Assembly: GCA_038230215.1 (NCBI GenBank)
Contig: JBBRNR010000007.1
Span: 62,001-126,000, forward strand
Reading direction: 5' to 3'
Length of the DNA: 64,000 nucleotides
Source: DASVRZ01 sp038230215
GTDB taxonomy: Bacteria > Verrucomicrobiota > Verrucomicrobiia > Chthoniobacterales > DASVRZ01
Part shown: positions 53,170 through 60,996 of the stretch, piece after piece
How the letters are laid out: every line of letters starts with the position of its first letter
Numbering within the stretch: the stretch's first letter is position 1
Notes under the pieces: generated by a model
Databases searched by the model: none
What the model was told of the DNA's origin: nothing
What the model saw: only the letters and a program-made list of their open reading frames with translations
Program-made: the position numbers and the translations under genes

Positions 53170-53439
53170 TTATCTCTTTTCGACGAGATCACCTTCCACA
53201 AACTGGTGAATCAATCCCGAAATCAATGACTGATAAGGAACCCCTTTGGCGGCAGCGACCCGTTGGATTCCCACCATATCGTGATCGGATAACCGGATGT
53301 TGATCCGACGATCCTTTTTGAAGGTATTCTCCGCTGCCGATTTCAACTGCTTCAGCAAGGCCTTGTCCGGCTTGCGCAGGTGAATCTCATCACGCTCAAA
53401 GAGCGTCTCTATCTCTTTCTCTTCCTTGCTAAGTTTCAT
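53170..53439 (-). CDS. CopG/BrnA-type ribbon-helix-helix antitoxin
   Basis: 89 residues. The acidic N-terminal half is toxin-binding-like; the C-terminal half has the RHH pattern 'RRINIRLSDHDMVGIQRVAAAKGVPYQSLISGLIHQFVEG'. This matches the CopG_antitoxin/BrnA group, whose toxin gene normally lies directly upstream. Instead the upstream gene is hicA (58-bp gap), and no BrnT-like toxin is present, so it looks like an orphan or a third partner of the hic module. Confidence 0.8.
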   Translation of the reverse strand: MKLSKEEKEIETLFERDEIHLRKPDKALLKQLKSAAENTFKKDRRINIRLSDHDMVGIQRVAAAKGVPYQSLISGLIHQFVEGDLVEKR

Positions 53440-53497
53440 CGCTTTTCTCCTTCGTCACCAGCCAGATCACTCCATTAGAATCTCGAATTCCCGCCCA

Positions 53498-53680
53498 TTA
53501 TTCTTCTTTGGAGAGGTCTCGTAAAATCTTCCGAGCCAGAAGCTCGTTAATCTCTCGGTGTCTGGGGATGGGTTGTGTGGCACCCGACTTTGGGTTGTGG
53601 TAAATATCATGCCTGGCTCCATGTCGGATCAGGACCGCACCTGCGGACTCTACTTTGGCGATCAAGTCGCGCCGCTTCAC
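53498..53680 (-). CDS. hicA: HicA mRNA-interferase toxin
   Basis: 60 residues, the usual HicA size. 'KRRDLIAKVESAGAVLIRHGARHDIYHNPKSG' is the double-stranded-RNA-binding-like fold with the catalytic His in the G-x-R-H-D-I-Y segment, and 'QPIPRHREINELLARKILRDL' is the C-terminal helix signature. Cleaves mRNA when free. The start overlaps the hicB stop by 4 nt, so antitoxin is translated first. Confidence 0.9.
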   Translation of the reverse strand: MKRRDLIAKVESAGAVLIRHGARHDIYHNPKSGATQPIPRHREINELLARKILRDLSKEE

Positions 53681-53868
53681 GCCAGTTCCAATTCTTCTAC
53701 TTTTCGTATCCCGGGGATGGCTTCCTTTTGGAAGACATCATGCAGATCCCGGAGATGTTCCTTCAGGTCTGGGAGGGTTTCTCCCTGAGTCCAGTGGTCA
53801 GGGTAGTCATTCAAATACCCAAGGAATTTGCCATCATCCTCTATCCAGTAAGTGAACTTCGTTGTCAT
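53677..53868 (-). CDS. hicB: HicB-type antitoxin (short form)
   Basis: 63 residues. 'FTYWIEDDGKFLGYLNDYPDHWTQGETLPDLKEHLRDLHDVF' is the partial RNase H-like fold of HicB. The C-terminal DNA-binding domain found in long HicB proteins (110-150 residues) is absent, so autoregulation may depend on another protein. Coupled to hicA downstream. Confidence 0.85.
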   Translation of the reverse strand: MTTKFTYWIEDDGKFLGYLNDYPDHWTQGETLPDLKEHLRDLHDVFQKEAIPGIRKVEELELA

Positions 53869-53883
53869 TCGCTATCGTTAGAC

Positions 53884-53982
53884 TCATTTTTGGGCCGTAG
53901 CCAGTCTTTCTGCGATCCAGATTTTGATGAGTGATTGGCGAGGAACACCTAGCCGTTCGGCCTTGAAATCTTTAGCTGTCAT
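53884..53982 (-). pseudogene. RHH antitoxin C-terminal remnant
   Basis: A 32-codon frame (ATG 53982, TGA 53884-53886) ends in 'LGVPRQSLIKIWIAERLA', which matches the last helix of CopG/BrnA antitoxins; the N-terminal half and the RHH strand are missing. Either a truncated antitoxin or a very short peptide. It lies 15 bp upstream of hicB on the same strand. The remaining sequence to 54104 shows only a small GC-rich inverted repeat. Confidence 0.5.
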
Positions 53983-54104
53983 AGTTGAGGAGAAGATAGG
54001 GAATTAAAAATTAATATGAAAGCCGCGGCCTCTACAACGCGCGGCCCCTGCGCCGTTTGCCAAGCCGGTTGTGTTGCCAGAGGAACACCTTTCATTGGGG
54101 AGGC

Positions 54105-54563
54105 TTAAGGGTTTGGGTTACGCTTAGCATCCTCGGAGATTATGACTCGGATTAATGTTCGATCTTCCGGTTTGAGGTAGCCAGGTCTGGTCGCTTCGAT
54201 GTCCCGTATGGTATTTTCCGCCGAAGCGTTGATGCCTTCGAGTGGTTCTGGAACATGCGAAGATGAATTTCTGGGCCCAGACGGGATAGACGTGTGTTTG
54301 TCGAAGATCGCGAGAAGTAAAATTGACAGACACGCTGCTCCAATGATGACTGGCGTTTTGTATAGTGAAAACATGGTCTGCCTTGCTGACACAGGTGAAG
54401 TTGGGGGCAATTTTGGGAAAATGATTCCGAGGGGCACCCATTCCGTACAGCCCTCAGTCCAGCCCCAATCGTTGGACAAGAAGATTCCTGCGAGCAATGC
54501 CTTTTGCGCAATCTCGTCAGTGACGATCGCGATCTCTGTTCCACTGCGGGATATATGAATCAT
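54105..54563 (-). CDS. Hypothetical protein with one membrane helix
   Basis: 152 residues if the ATG at 54563 is used; a GTG at 54638 would give 177. N-terminal region 'GTEIAIVTDEIAQKALLAGIFLSNDWGW', a membrane helix near 80-97 ('TPVIIGAACLSILLLAIF'), and a polar C-terminal tail. Not recognised. No Shine-Dalgarno site at either start. It is in a low-density stretch with other small unknown genes. Confidence 0.4.
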   Translation of the reverse strand: MIHISRSGTEIAIVTDEIAQKALLAGIFLSNDWGWTEGCTEWVPLGIIFPKLPPTSPVSARQTMFSLYKTPVIIGAACLSILLLAIFDKHTSIPSGPRNSSSHVPEPLEGINASAENTIRDIEATRPGYLKPEDRTLIRVIISEDAKRNPNP

Positions 54564-54641
54564 AGGAGGTATAGAAAATGAATTCCAGATTAGCGATCCG
54601 CTGGGAGTGCCACAAATCGAGTGCGTATTGTGGGGCACTCC

Positions 54642-54833
54642 TCAGCGCTTGAGGCCAAGAATATATGACTCACTATCCTTAAAAGAACCATCATCCTCAA
54701 CATCACGGTTATAGACTATGCCAAGCAAAACCCATCCAAAGCTCTGGAGACGATTATTGACCTCGTTGAGGTCTTTAATGCGATCTATGACGTTGATTCC
54801 GGGCGGAATCGCGAGTTGTATTTCTGTTTTCAT
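54642..54833 (-). CDS. Small hypothetical protein
   Basis: 63 residues, mixed alpha/beta ('IDRIKDLNEVNNRLQSFGWVLLGIVYNRDVEDDG'). Not recognised. ATG at 54833. Lies between two other unknown genes on the same strand and may be co-transcribed with the one downstream. Confidence 0.45.
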   Translation of the reverse strand: MKTEIQLAIPPGINVIDRIKDLNEVNNRLQSFGWVLLGIVYNRDVEDDGSFKDSESYILGLKR

Positions 54834-54873
54834 AAAATGAGGATAATTTGAAATGCTAGAGGTTTTTCCACTT

Positions 54874-55578
54874 TTATGAATTGACGGGAGTCGCCTCTGG
54901 TTTCTCGGGCTTGCCGGTGTTGATATCTACGATGATTCTCGCGGCTTTGTAGCGGGCGTAGAGGGCGGGGTTGCTCTCGGCGAGTTGCAGCATGAGGGGG
55001 TCGATGACGTTTTCCAGGAGGTCGCGGTCTTTGAGGATTTGCGCGTCGATGAGGCCGACGATGCTGCTGATGTCGATGGTAGCTCCGCGTGGGCTGTTGA
55101 CGGCGAGGCCGTAGGCGGTGATGCGGTCTTGCAGGCTGGTGAGGCGGGCGGCGTTGATGCCGTAATTGGCGGTGAGCGCGGCGAGGTGGGTGGTGGCGGT
55201 GTCGTGAATGACCTGGGCTTTGTCGTCGATGGCTTCGTCGGGCAATTCGGCGAGGCTGCTGCGGCTAAAGGTCATTTGGTCCTTGAGCACGATGTCGCCG
55301 GTGATGGTGGCGAAGGCGCGGACGGCTCCGGCGACAATCATCGTGAGGTCGAGCAGGAGGCGGGTGGCGTCTTTTTTGCCGCCGAGGACGCCGTCGCGGC
55401 GTCCGCTCTGGCGGGCATCGAGGGCACCGATGAGGTTGGCACCGGAGATGAGGCTCTCGATGGCGGTGGTGAGGATGGGGATGGCAGCGAAGGTGGTTTT
55501 CCCAGGCTGGATTTCGGGTTGAAGCACGTCGATGACGGTGCCTTCCATGCGGACAAAGTTGCGTTCACGGTCGTTCAT
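54874..55578 (-). CDS. Hypothetical helical protein
   Basis: 234 residues, soluble and mostly helical, beginning 'MNDRERNFVRMEGTVIDVLQ' with a mid-section 'GGKKDATRLLLDLTMIVAGAVRAFATITGD'. I recall similar uncharacterised proteins starting 'MNDREKN' in other bacteria, sometimes as variable paralogues, but cannot name a family. No signal peptide. It lies next to the 21-nt repeat array, whose first unit begins about 50 bp before its start codon. Confidence 0.55.
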   Translation of the reverse strand: MNDRERNFVRMEGTVIDVLQPEIQPGKTTFAAIPILTTAIESLISGANLIGALDARQSGRRDGVLGGKKDATRLLLDLTMIVAGAVRAFATITGDIVLKDQMTFSRSSLAELPDEAIDDKAQVIHDTATTHLAALTANYGINAARLTSLQDRITAYGLAVNSPRGATIDISSIVGLIDAQILKDRDLLENVIDPLMLQLAESNPALYARYKAARIIVDINTGKPEKPEATPVNS

Positions 55579-55626
55579 GAAGAGCAGTAGGCGGGATGGA
55601 GGGGTTTTTGTCCATCAAAATGGCAG

Positions 55627-55983
55627 AAAGTGGGCAAAAATGTGTCGAGGGAGGCCGGAAGTGGGTGGAAGTGAGGGGTGTTGCGGCTGAAGCGAGCGGT
55701 GAGAGGGGGAAAGTGGAAGGGGAATAGGCGAAGGGACGCGGGATGTGTCCAGAAACAGGCTGTAAATAGGCGTAAGTGCGATGTAAGCAATTAGAAGTGC
55801 GATGTAAATTGGCAAAAGTGCAACGTGTATTCTCAGAAGTGAGAAGTAAATAGCCGGTCGGTGATGGTATCTCTGCAACAAGAGGCGGTGAATGGGCAGA
55901 AAAAGACGGGCAATGTCCGCAAACCACCGGTGAATACTCAACTCGGGAATGCGTTCCCCAAGCAGAGGCTGTGAGTGGGTTAC
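55627..55983. repeat. Degenerate 21-nt tandem array, about 17 units
   Basis: From 55627 the sequence keeps an exact 21-nt phase for 17 units (357 bp) despite heavy divergence. The best-conserved units (55774-55857) begin AAGTG and follow a pattern near AAGTGCGATGTAA followed by AT and GGCA. All visible divergence is substitution; no unit needs an indel to stay in phase. On the minus strand it reads as heptapeptide repeats such as IYIALLP and IHVALLP, but no ATG-initiated gene is convincing. It fills most of the 565-bp gap 55579-56143. Confidence 0.85.
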
Positions 55984-56027
55984 TCGAAAACGGGTGCGCC
56001 TTTACTAGGCTAAGGGCGGCGAAGGAG

Positions 56028-56130
56028 GTTCACACGGAGGCACGGAGGCACGGAGAGACTAGGTAGATAGTTGGCTGAGTCTCGGGCGTTCATTTCTTTC
56101 CTCCGAGTTTCTCCGTGTCTCCGTGTGACC
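56028..56130. repeat. REP-like CACGGAG inverted repeat
   Basis: The left arm (56028-56055) has tandem CACGGAGG units; the right arm (56101-56130) is its imperfect reverse complement with CTCCGTGT units, separated by about 45 bp. Only 13 bp from the 3' end of the permease gene. Sequences of this CACGGAGACACGGAG type recur in genomes of Verrucomicrobia, Planctomycetes and others. Confidence 0.8.
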
Positions 56131-56143
56131 ATTTCCTCTGGTT

Positions 56144-57469
56144 CTACTCGAACCGGAGGGCTTTGACGGGGTCAAGTCTGGCGGCGAAGTAGGCGGGGAT
56201 GAGGGCGGCGATGGTGCAAATGAGGAACGCGCTGACGCAGATGATGGTGATGTAGAGTGGGTCCATGACCGCCGGAATCTCGGCGAATTGATAGACTGAC
56301 GCGGGGAAGATTTGCATGTGCAGGGTGTGACTGAGCCAGAGGCGGAAAGAGTTTCTGATGGAGATGACAAAGACGGCGAGGCCCAGTCCCGACGCGGTGC
56401 CGAAGAAGCCGATGACGATGCCTTGCACTAGGAAAACCCACAAAATCTGGCTGACCTGCGCCCCGACCGCCTTGAGTACACCGATTTCGCGGGTCTTCTG
56501 CACGGTGGTGGTGATGAGGGTGTTGATGATGCCAAAGCCTGCGACGATGGCGATGAAGAGGAGGAGGAAAAACATGACGTTGCGCTCGACGGTGATGGCG
56601 TCGAAGAGGGCGGAGTTGGATTCGATCCAGGTGGTGACGTCGTTGGGCGGCTGGAGTTGTTTTCGCAGAGTGGTTTGGAACTCCGGGGCGCGGTCGGCGT
56701 CGGTCGTTTTCACGCTGAGGCCGTGGATGTTGTCCTCGAGGGTGTAGAGTTCCTGCGCGACGTTGAGGGGGACGAGGAGGTAGTCGGAGTCGTAGGAGTA
56801 GCGTCCGCTTTTGAAGATGCCGGCAATGGTGACGTCGATGGGAAGCACGAGCTCGCGGACTTGGGCGAGCGCGGCCTTGGTGTCGTCGGTTTTCTCCGGA
56901 TGTGAGTCGGCTTTGTTGTTGTTGGCTTCGACTTTGTCGAGGGAATCGAGGATTTGGCTGATGTTGCTGGGCGAATAGACGGAGAGCGTGTCGCCGACGC
57001 CGATGCCGAGGCTTTCGGCGAGATCGGAGCCGATGAGGGCGTTATTGTCAGTGAGGTCGTAGGAGCCGCTGCCGGCGGGAATGTATTGTTTGATGGAGGA
57101 AACGCCTTCCTCCAGAGCCGGATCAATGCCGCGAATGTAGGGGGCGAGACGGCGGTTGTCGTATTCGACGAGCACCCGGCCCTGCACAAACGGAGCGATT
57201 GCGGTGATGCCGGGAATGGCTTTGGCGTCGGCCATGATTTTGCGCCAGTCGCGGAGGATGCCGTCGCTATGGATGGTAAGATGCGCATCGAACCCGACCA
57301 CTTTTTCGCGCAGCTCGCGGTCGAAACCCGTCATGACGCTGAGGACGACGATGGGCACCATCACACCGAGCATGACGCCGGCGATGCAGATGAGGGTGAT
57401 GATCGAGAGAAAGGTGCGCTTCGGCCGGAGGTAGCGCAGGGCGAGGAAGAAGGTGAAGGGAAGTTTCAT
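56144..57469 (-). CDS. LolC/LolE-family lipoprotein-releasing permease
   Basis: 441 residues. One N-terminal helix ('TFLSIITLICIAGVMLGVMVPIVVLSVMTGF'), a periplasmic MacB-like core domain (about 50-310), and three C-terminal helices with 'TREIGVLKAVGAQVSQILWVFLVQG' and 'RLDPVKALRFE', the FtsX-family signatures. It would extract lipoproteins from the inner membrane with LolD ATPase, whose gene is not adjacent. An insert rich in Asn/Asp/Lys near residue 185-200 is unusual but of unknown meaning. Confidence 0.9.
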   Translation of the reverse strand: MKLPFTFFLALRYLRPKRTFLSIITLICIAGVMLGVMVPIVVLSVMTGFDRELREKVVGFDAHLTIHSDGILRDWRKIMADAKAIPGITAIAPFVQGRVLVEYDNRRLAPYIRGIDPALEEGVSSIKQYIPAGSGSYDLTDNNALIGSDLAESLGIGVGDTLSVYSPSNISQILDSLDKVEANNNKADSHPEKTDDTKAALAQVRELVLPIDVTIAGIFKSGRYSYDSDYLLVPLNVAQELYTLEDNIHGLSVKTTDADRAPEFQTTLRKQLQPPNDVTTWIESNSALFDAITVERNVMFFLLLFIAIVAGFGIINTLITTTVQKTREIGVLKAVGAQVSQILWVFLVQGIVIGFFGTASGLGLAVFVISIRNSFRLWLSHTLHMQIFPASVYQFAEIPAVMDPLYITIICVSAFLICTIAALIPAYFAARLDPVKALRFE

Positions 57470-57502
57470 ATTTCCGAAATAGGTCCTCTAGGTTGTATAG
57501 GA

Positions 57503-59389
57503 CTAGTAACCCAGGGCGCGTCCGGCTTGATATAGCGCGAGGGTCACGAGATAGGCGAAGGTGGTCATGTAGAAGAATTGAAACGCGGGCCAGCGCCAGG
57601 AGTTGGTCTCGCGTTTGACCACGGCGAGCGTGGCGATGCATTGCATGGAAAAGACAAAGAAAACCATGATACAAAGCGCGACTAGCGGAGTGAAAACGAG
57701 GCATCCATCGGGCCAGTGATCCTTAAGCAGGGCGAGGCGCAGCGGCTCGGTGTTTTTGTCCGCGCCGTCGATGCTGTAAACGATGCCCATGGTGGAAACG
57801 AAGACTTCGCGGGCGGCTTGGGCTCCGATCAGGCCGATGCCGATTTTCCAATTGAAGCCGAGGGGAGTAAGGGCGGGTTCGATGAAATGCCCGATGCGTC
57901 CCGCGAAGCTGCCGGAGAGTCCGGCGTCGGTTTTAGGGAATGTGGAGAGGAACCAAAGCAGGATGCTGAGGCCGAGGATGAGCGTGCCGGCGCGAGTGAG
58001 AAAGGCTTTGGCACGCGAGAGCATGTGTTGGAGAACGGTGAAGAGGCCGGGAAGTCGATAAGGCGGAAGCTCGAGGACGAGCGGCGGTGGTTCGCCCCGG
58101 AGAAAAGTGCGCTTGAAGAGCAGCGCGAAGAAAAACGCCGCCGCCGTGCCGAGGAGATACATCAGCATCATGATCCCGGCTTTTTCACCCGCCGAAGCGA
58201 CGCCGCCCGGAATGAGAGTGGAAATCATCAGGCCATAAACAGGCAAACGCGCCGAGCAACTCATGAACGGCGCAACGAGGATGGTGGCCAGCCGGTCGCG
58301 GGGACTTTCAATCGTTCGCGTGGCCATGATTCCCGGAATGGCGCAGGCGTAGGAACTGAGCAGGGGGATGAAGGATTTCCCGTGGAGCCCGACCCGGCTC
58401 ATGACGCGATCCATGATGAACGCGGCGCGGGCCATGTAACCGCTGTCCTCCAGCAGGCCGATGAAGAGGAAGAGAATCAAAATTTGCGGGAGAAATTTAA
58501 TAACGCCGCCAACGCCTGCTAAGATTCCACTCGTAAACAGATCGCGTAGATCACCGGGGAACATGTTTCCTAATATGATTTCTTTCACTTTGCTGAAAAG
58601 TATATCGATCAGATCCATCGGATAACTGGCGAAAACAAAGATGCTCCAGAACATGAGGCCCATCAGTCCGAGAAAAACGACCCAGCCCCAGACGGGATGG
58701 GTGAGCACGGCGTCGAGGCGGTCGGTGCGGTCGTCGGCATGGATGTCAGAATAAGTTGTAACTCCGTTGGCGATGATCCCGATCTGATCGTAGCGCGCGG
58801 AGATGGCCGCCTCGGAGACGTTGTCGGTATCGACGAAGTCTTTTCGCGGATGCAGGTTCGCGCGGGCGGGCTGCGAGAGGGCGACTCGAAGCGTGAGCAA
58901 ACCATCGGAATGATTCGCCGTCGCCCCGACGACCGGGCAGCCGAGATGCTCGGAGAGAAGTTCGAGGTCGATTTTTTCGCCTCTGGCGGCGGCCATGTCC
59001 ATCATGTTGAGGACGACAATCGTGGGCAAACCAACCTCCAGCACTTGGGTGGCGAGGTAGAGATTGCGCTCCAAGTTGGAGGCGTCGAGGACGCAGATCA
59101 CGCGGTCGGGCGCAGGCGTGTCGGATTGCAATCCGAGCAATGTGTCGCGCGTGACCCGCTCGTCGGGCGACTGCGGGACGAGGCTGTAAGTGCCGGGTAG
59201 ATCGATGAGGTCGCGTTTTTCGCCGTGCTGGGTGAAGAACGAGCCGACTTTCTTTTCGACGGTGACGCCGGGGTAATTGCCAATCTTCTGGCGAAGGCCG
59301 GTGAGCGCGTTGAAGATGGTCGTCTTTCCGCAATTCGGATTGCCAACGAGCGCAAATGTCAGCGTCTTGGCTGGCAGTGTGGTGGACAT
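57503..59389 (-). CDS. feoB: Ferrous iron transporter FeoB
   Basis: 628 residues. N-terminal GTPase domain: G1 'GNPNCGKTTIFNALTG', G2 'IGNYPGVTVEKK', G3 'DLPGTYSL', G4 'NMMD' (a variant of NKxD). A membrane domain follows with the Gate motifs 'LLSSYACAIPGIMATRTI' and 'APFMSCSARLPVYGLMI', where the conserved cysteines line the iron path. Imports Fe2+ across the inner membrane. Slightly shorter than E. coli FeoB (773), mainly at the C-terminus. Last gene of feoA-feoA-feoB. Confidence 0.95.
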   Translation of the reverse strand: MSTTLPAKTLTFALVGNPNCGKTTIFNALTGLRQKIGNYPGVTVEKKVGSFFTQHGEKRDLIDLPGTYSLVPQSPDERVTRDTLLGLQSDTPAPDRVICVLDASNLERNLYLATQVLEVGLPTIVVLNMMDMAAARGEKIDLELLSEHLGCPVVGATANHSDGLLTLRVALSQPARANLHPRKDFVDTDNVSEAAISARYDQIGIIANGVTTYSDIHADDRTDRLDAVLTHPVWGWVVFLGLMGLMFWSIFVFASYPMDLIDILFSKVKEIILGNMFPGDLRDLFTSGILAGVGGVIKFLPQILILFLFIGLLEDSGYMARAAFIMDRVMSRVGLHGKSFIPLLSSYACAIPGIMATRTIESPRDRLATILVAPFMSCSARLPVYGLMISTLIPGGVASAGEKAGIMMLMYLLGTAAAFFFALLFKRTFLRGEPPPLVLELPPYRLPGLFTVLQHMLSRAKAFLTRAGTLILGLSILLWFLSTFPKTDAGLSGSFAGRIGHFIEPALTPLGFNWKIGIGLIGAQAAREVFVSTMGIVYSIDGADKNTEPLRLALLKDHWPDGCLVFTPLVALCIMVFFVFSMQCIATLAVVKRETNSWRWPAFQFFYMTTFAYLVTLALYQAGRALGY

Positions 59390-59390
59390 T

Positions 59391-59648
59391 TTACGAGACG
59401 AGTTGCACTTGAATCAGCTCCGCCTCGTGACGCCGCAAGGAGAGCCGGTAGCCGCGAAGTTCGATTTCGAGCGGATCGCCCATGGGAGCCCAGCGGACGA
59501 ATTTCACCTTGGTGCCAGGGAGCAGCCCCATCTCCCGGAGGCGTTTGGTGCGCTCCAAGTCGCCGATAAATGCCACCACCGTCGCGATCAAACCGGGAGT
59601 TAGGTCCGAAAGATAGAGGAGCGTGCCGTCCGTCGTGACAGGATCCAT
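59391..59648 (-). CDS. feoA: FeoA-domain protein
   Basis: 85 residues, an SH3-like FeoA fold: 'LSDLTPGLIATVVAFIGDLERTKRLREMGLLPGTKVKFVRWAPMGDPLEIELRGYRLSLRRHEAELI'. FeoA binds and regulates FeoB in the cytoplasm. Ends 1 nt before feoB and starts 6 nt after a second FeoA gene. Confidence 0.93.
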   Translation of the reverse strand: MDPVTTDGTLLYLSDLTPGLIATVVAFIGDLERTKRLREMGLLPGTKVKFVRWAPMGDPLEIELRGYRLSLRRHEAELIQVQLVS

Positions 59649-59654
59649 ACGGGA

Positions 59655-59948
59655 TCAGGCGCGGCGGTTTTCGAGCGGAGTTGCACTCGACTCAAAAGGC
59701 TTGAGCATGATGCAGTTGCCGAGCTCGCGGCTAAGGGCGAGGCGCACGCCGCAGACTTGGCAGATCAAGTTGCTGCCGCTGGAGAGCTTAATGACTTGGG
59801 CGGACTCGCAGAAACCCATTTCGCGCAGTCGCTGGCAGACTTCTGGGCGGGTGTTCAACGCGTGAAGCTGCATCTTTTTCCCAACTGGAGCAGCGAGCAG
59901 CGTAGTCGGCTGAAGCAGGCCAATTCCGGGAGCGCAATGCGGTTTCAC
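59655..59948 (-). CDS. Second FeoA-domain protein
   Basis: 97 residues with a GTG start at 59948; shorter ATG starts would cut into the domain. 'LHALNTRPEVCQRLREMGFCESAQVIKLSSGSNLICQVCGVRLALSRELGNCIMLKP' is an FeoA fold with five cysteines across the protein, including C-x2-C in 'ICQVCG', unlike the cysteine-free partner. The cysteines may bind metal or sense redox. First gene of the feo operon, 18 bp after a palindromic operator. Confidence 0.85.
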   Translation of the reverse strand: MKPHCAPGIGLLQPTTLLAAPVGKKMQLHALNTRPEVCQRLREMGFCESAQVIKLSSGSNLICQVCGVRLALSRELGNCIMLKPFESSATPLENRRA

Positions 59949-59966
59949 TCCGGGATCATGCTGTCG

Positions 59967-59983
59967 TTGAGACTAAGTCTCAA
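59967..59983 (-). promoter_or_regulatory. Iron-box-type palindrome upstream of feo operon
   Basis: A perfect 17-bp palindrome, TTGAGACT-A-AGTCTCAA, 18 bp before the first feo gene. It fits the 7-1-7 layout of Fur boxes (TGAxAxT, n, AxTxTCA), although a DtxR-type regulator is also possible. Its position near the start would block transcription when bound. Confidence 0.65.
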
Positions 59984-60003
59984 GTGAAATCTGTGGGTTT
60001 CCG

Positions 60004-60996
60004 TTACTTTATCACTTCATTCAGCGACGATAGCCCAGCCAGAAAGTCGCTCGCATTGCCGAAGGTCGTTTCCGCGATGTTTGTCATGGCTGTTTTCGTG
60101 AAAAATGCCTGATGCGACGTGATGAGCACATTGGGAAAAGTCAGCAGCCGCTGCAACGTGTCGTCCTGAATGATGACGCCCGAGAGATCCTGGAAAAACA
60201 GCCCGGCTTCCTGCTCATAAACATCGAGCCCGACATAGCCGACCTGACCCGATTTCAAGGCGCCGATCAGCGCGTCGGCATCGACCAAGGCTCCGCGGCT
60301 GGTGTTGATCAGCATGACGCCGCGCTTCATTTTCGCCAATGATTCCGGGTTGATGAGGTGGAAAGATTCCGGCGTCAGCGGCAGGTGCAGGCTGATGATG
60401 TCGGCCTCCGCAATGAGCTGGTCCAGCGAGACATATGAGCCGCCTTCCGCAGTAAATTCCTCCGAAGGATAAGGATCGTAGCCGAGAATTTTACAACCCA
60501 TCGCCTGTAGTGGACGCGCGGCGAGGCGGCCAATTTTCCCGGTTCCGATGATGCCGACGGTGGAATTGTGTAAGTCGAAGCCGAGTAATCCCTCCAGTGA
60601 AAAATTTCCCTCTCGCACCCGGTTGAATGCCCGGTGCGTCTTCCGGTTCAGCGTCAAAATCAACGCGAGTGTGTGCTCGGCCACCGCATATGGCGAATAG
60701 TTAGGAACCCGCCGCACGCTGATCCCGAGGCGGTTGGCAGCGTCGATTTCGACGTTGTTAAAGCCCGCGCAACGCAGCAAAACCAGCCGCACACCGGCTT
60801 CTGCTAGCAGACTGAGGACCGCCTCATCGACCACGTCATTGACGAACACACACAACGCCTCGCAGCCGTGGGCCAGCACGACCGTCGATTTCGCAAGCCT
60901 CTCGTCGTAAAACGCCAGCTCGTGACCCCGTTTTGCATTGGCGACTTCGAGGAACTCGCGATCATAAGGCTTAGTCGAAAAAATCGCGATCTTCAT
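60004..60996 (-). CDS. ldhA: D-lactate dehydrogenase (2-hydroxyacid dehydrogenase)
   Basis: 330 residues from the ATG at 60996, overlapping the MOSC stop (ATGA). NAD-binding motif 'VGIIGTGKIGRLAARPLQAMG' (near residues 146-166), catalytic Arg in 'LINTSRGALVDADAL', Glu in 'DVYEQEAGLFF', His in 'NVLITSHQAFFTKTAM'. The 'YEQEAGLFFQDLSG' and 'SHQAFFT' stretches are specific to fermentative LdhA-type enzymes. It reduces pyruvate to D-lactate with NADH. Pairing with a MOSC gene is unexplained. Confidence 0.92.
   Translation of the reverse strand: MKIAIFSTKPYDREFLEVANAKRGHELAFYDERLAKSTVVLAHGCEALCVFVNDVVDEAVLSLLAEAGVRLVLLRCAGFNNVEIDAANRLGISVRRVPNYSPYAVAEHTLALILTLNRKTHRAFNRVREGNFSLEGLLGFDLHNSTVGIIGTGKIGRLAARPLQAMGCKILGYDPYPSEEFTAEGGSYVSLDQLIAEADIISLHLPLTPESFHLINPESLAKMKRGVMLINTSRGALVDADALIGALKSGQVGYVGLDVYEQEAGLFFQDLSGVIIQDDTLQRLLTFPNVLITSHQAFFTKTAMTNIAETTFGNASDFLAGLSSLNEVIK

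Noticed and set aside
55565..55941. Two overlapping minus-strand frames with heptapeptide repeats
   Set aside because: Open frames are a by-product of the 21-nt period (a multiple of three). Composition is odd and no start signal or family fits; annotated as repeat instead.
57716..58522. 268-codon plus-strand frame opposite feoB
   Set aside because: Antisense of well-conserved FeoB membrane domain; highly charged artefact protein.
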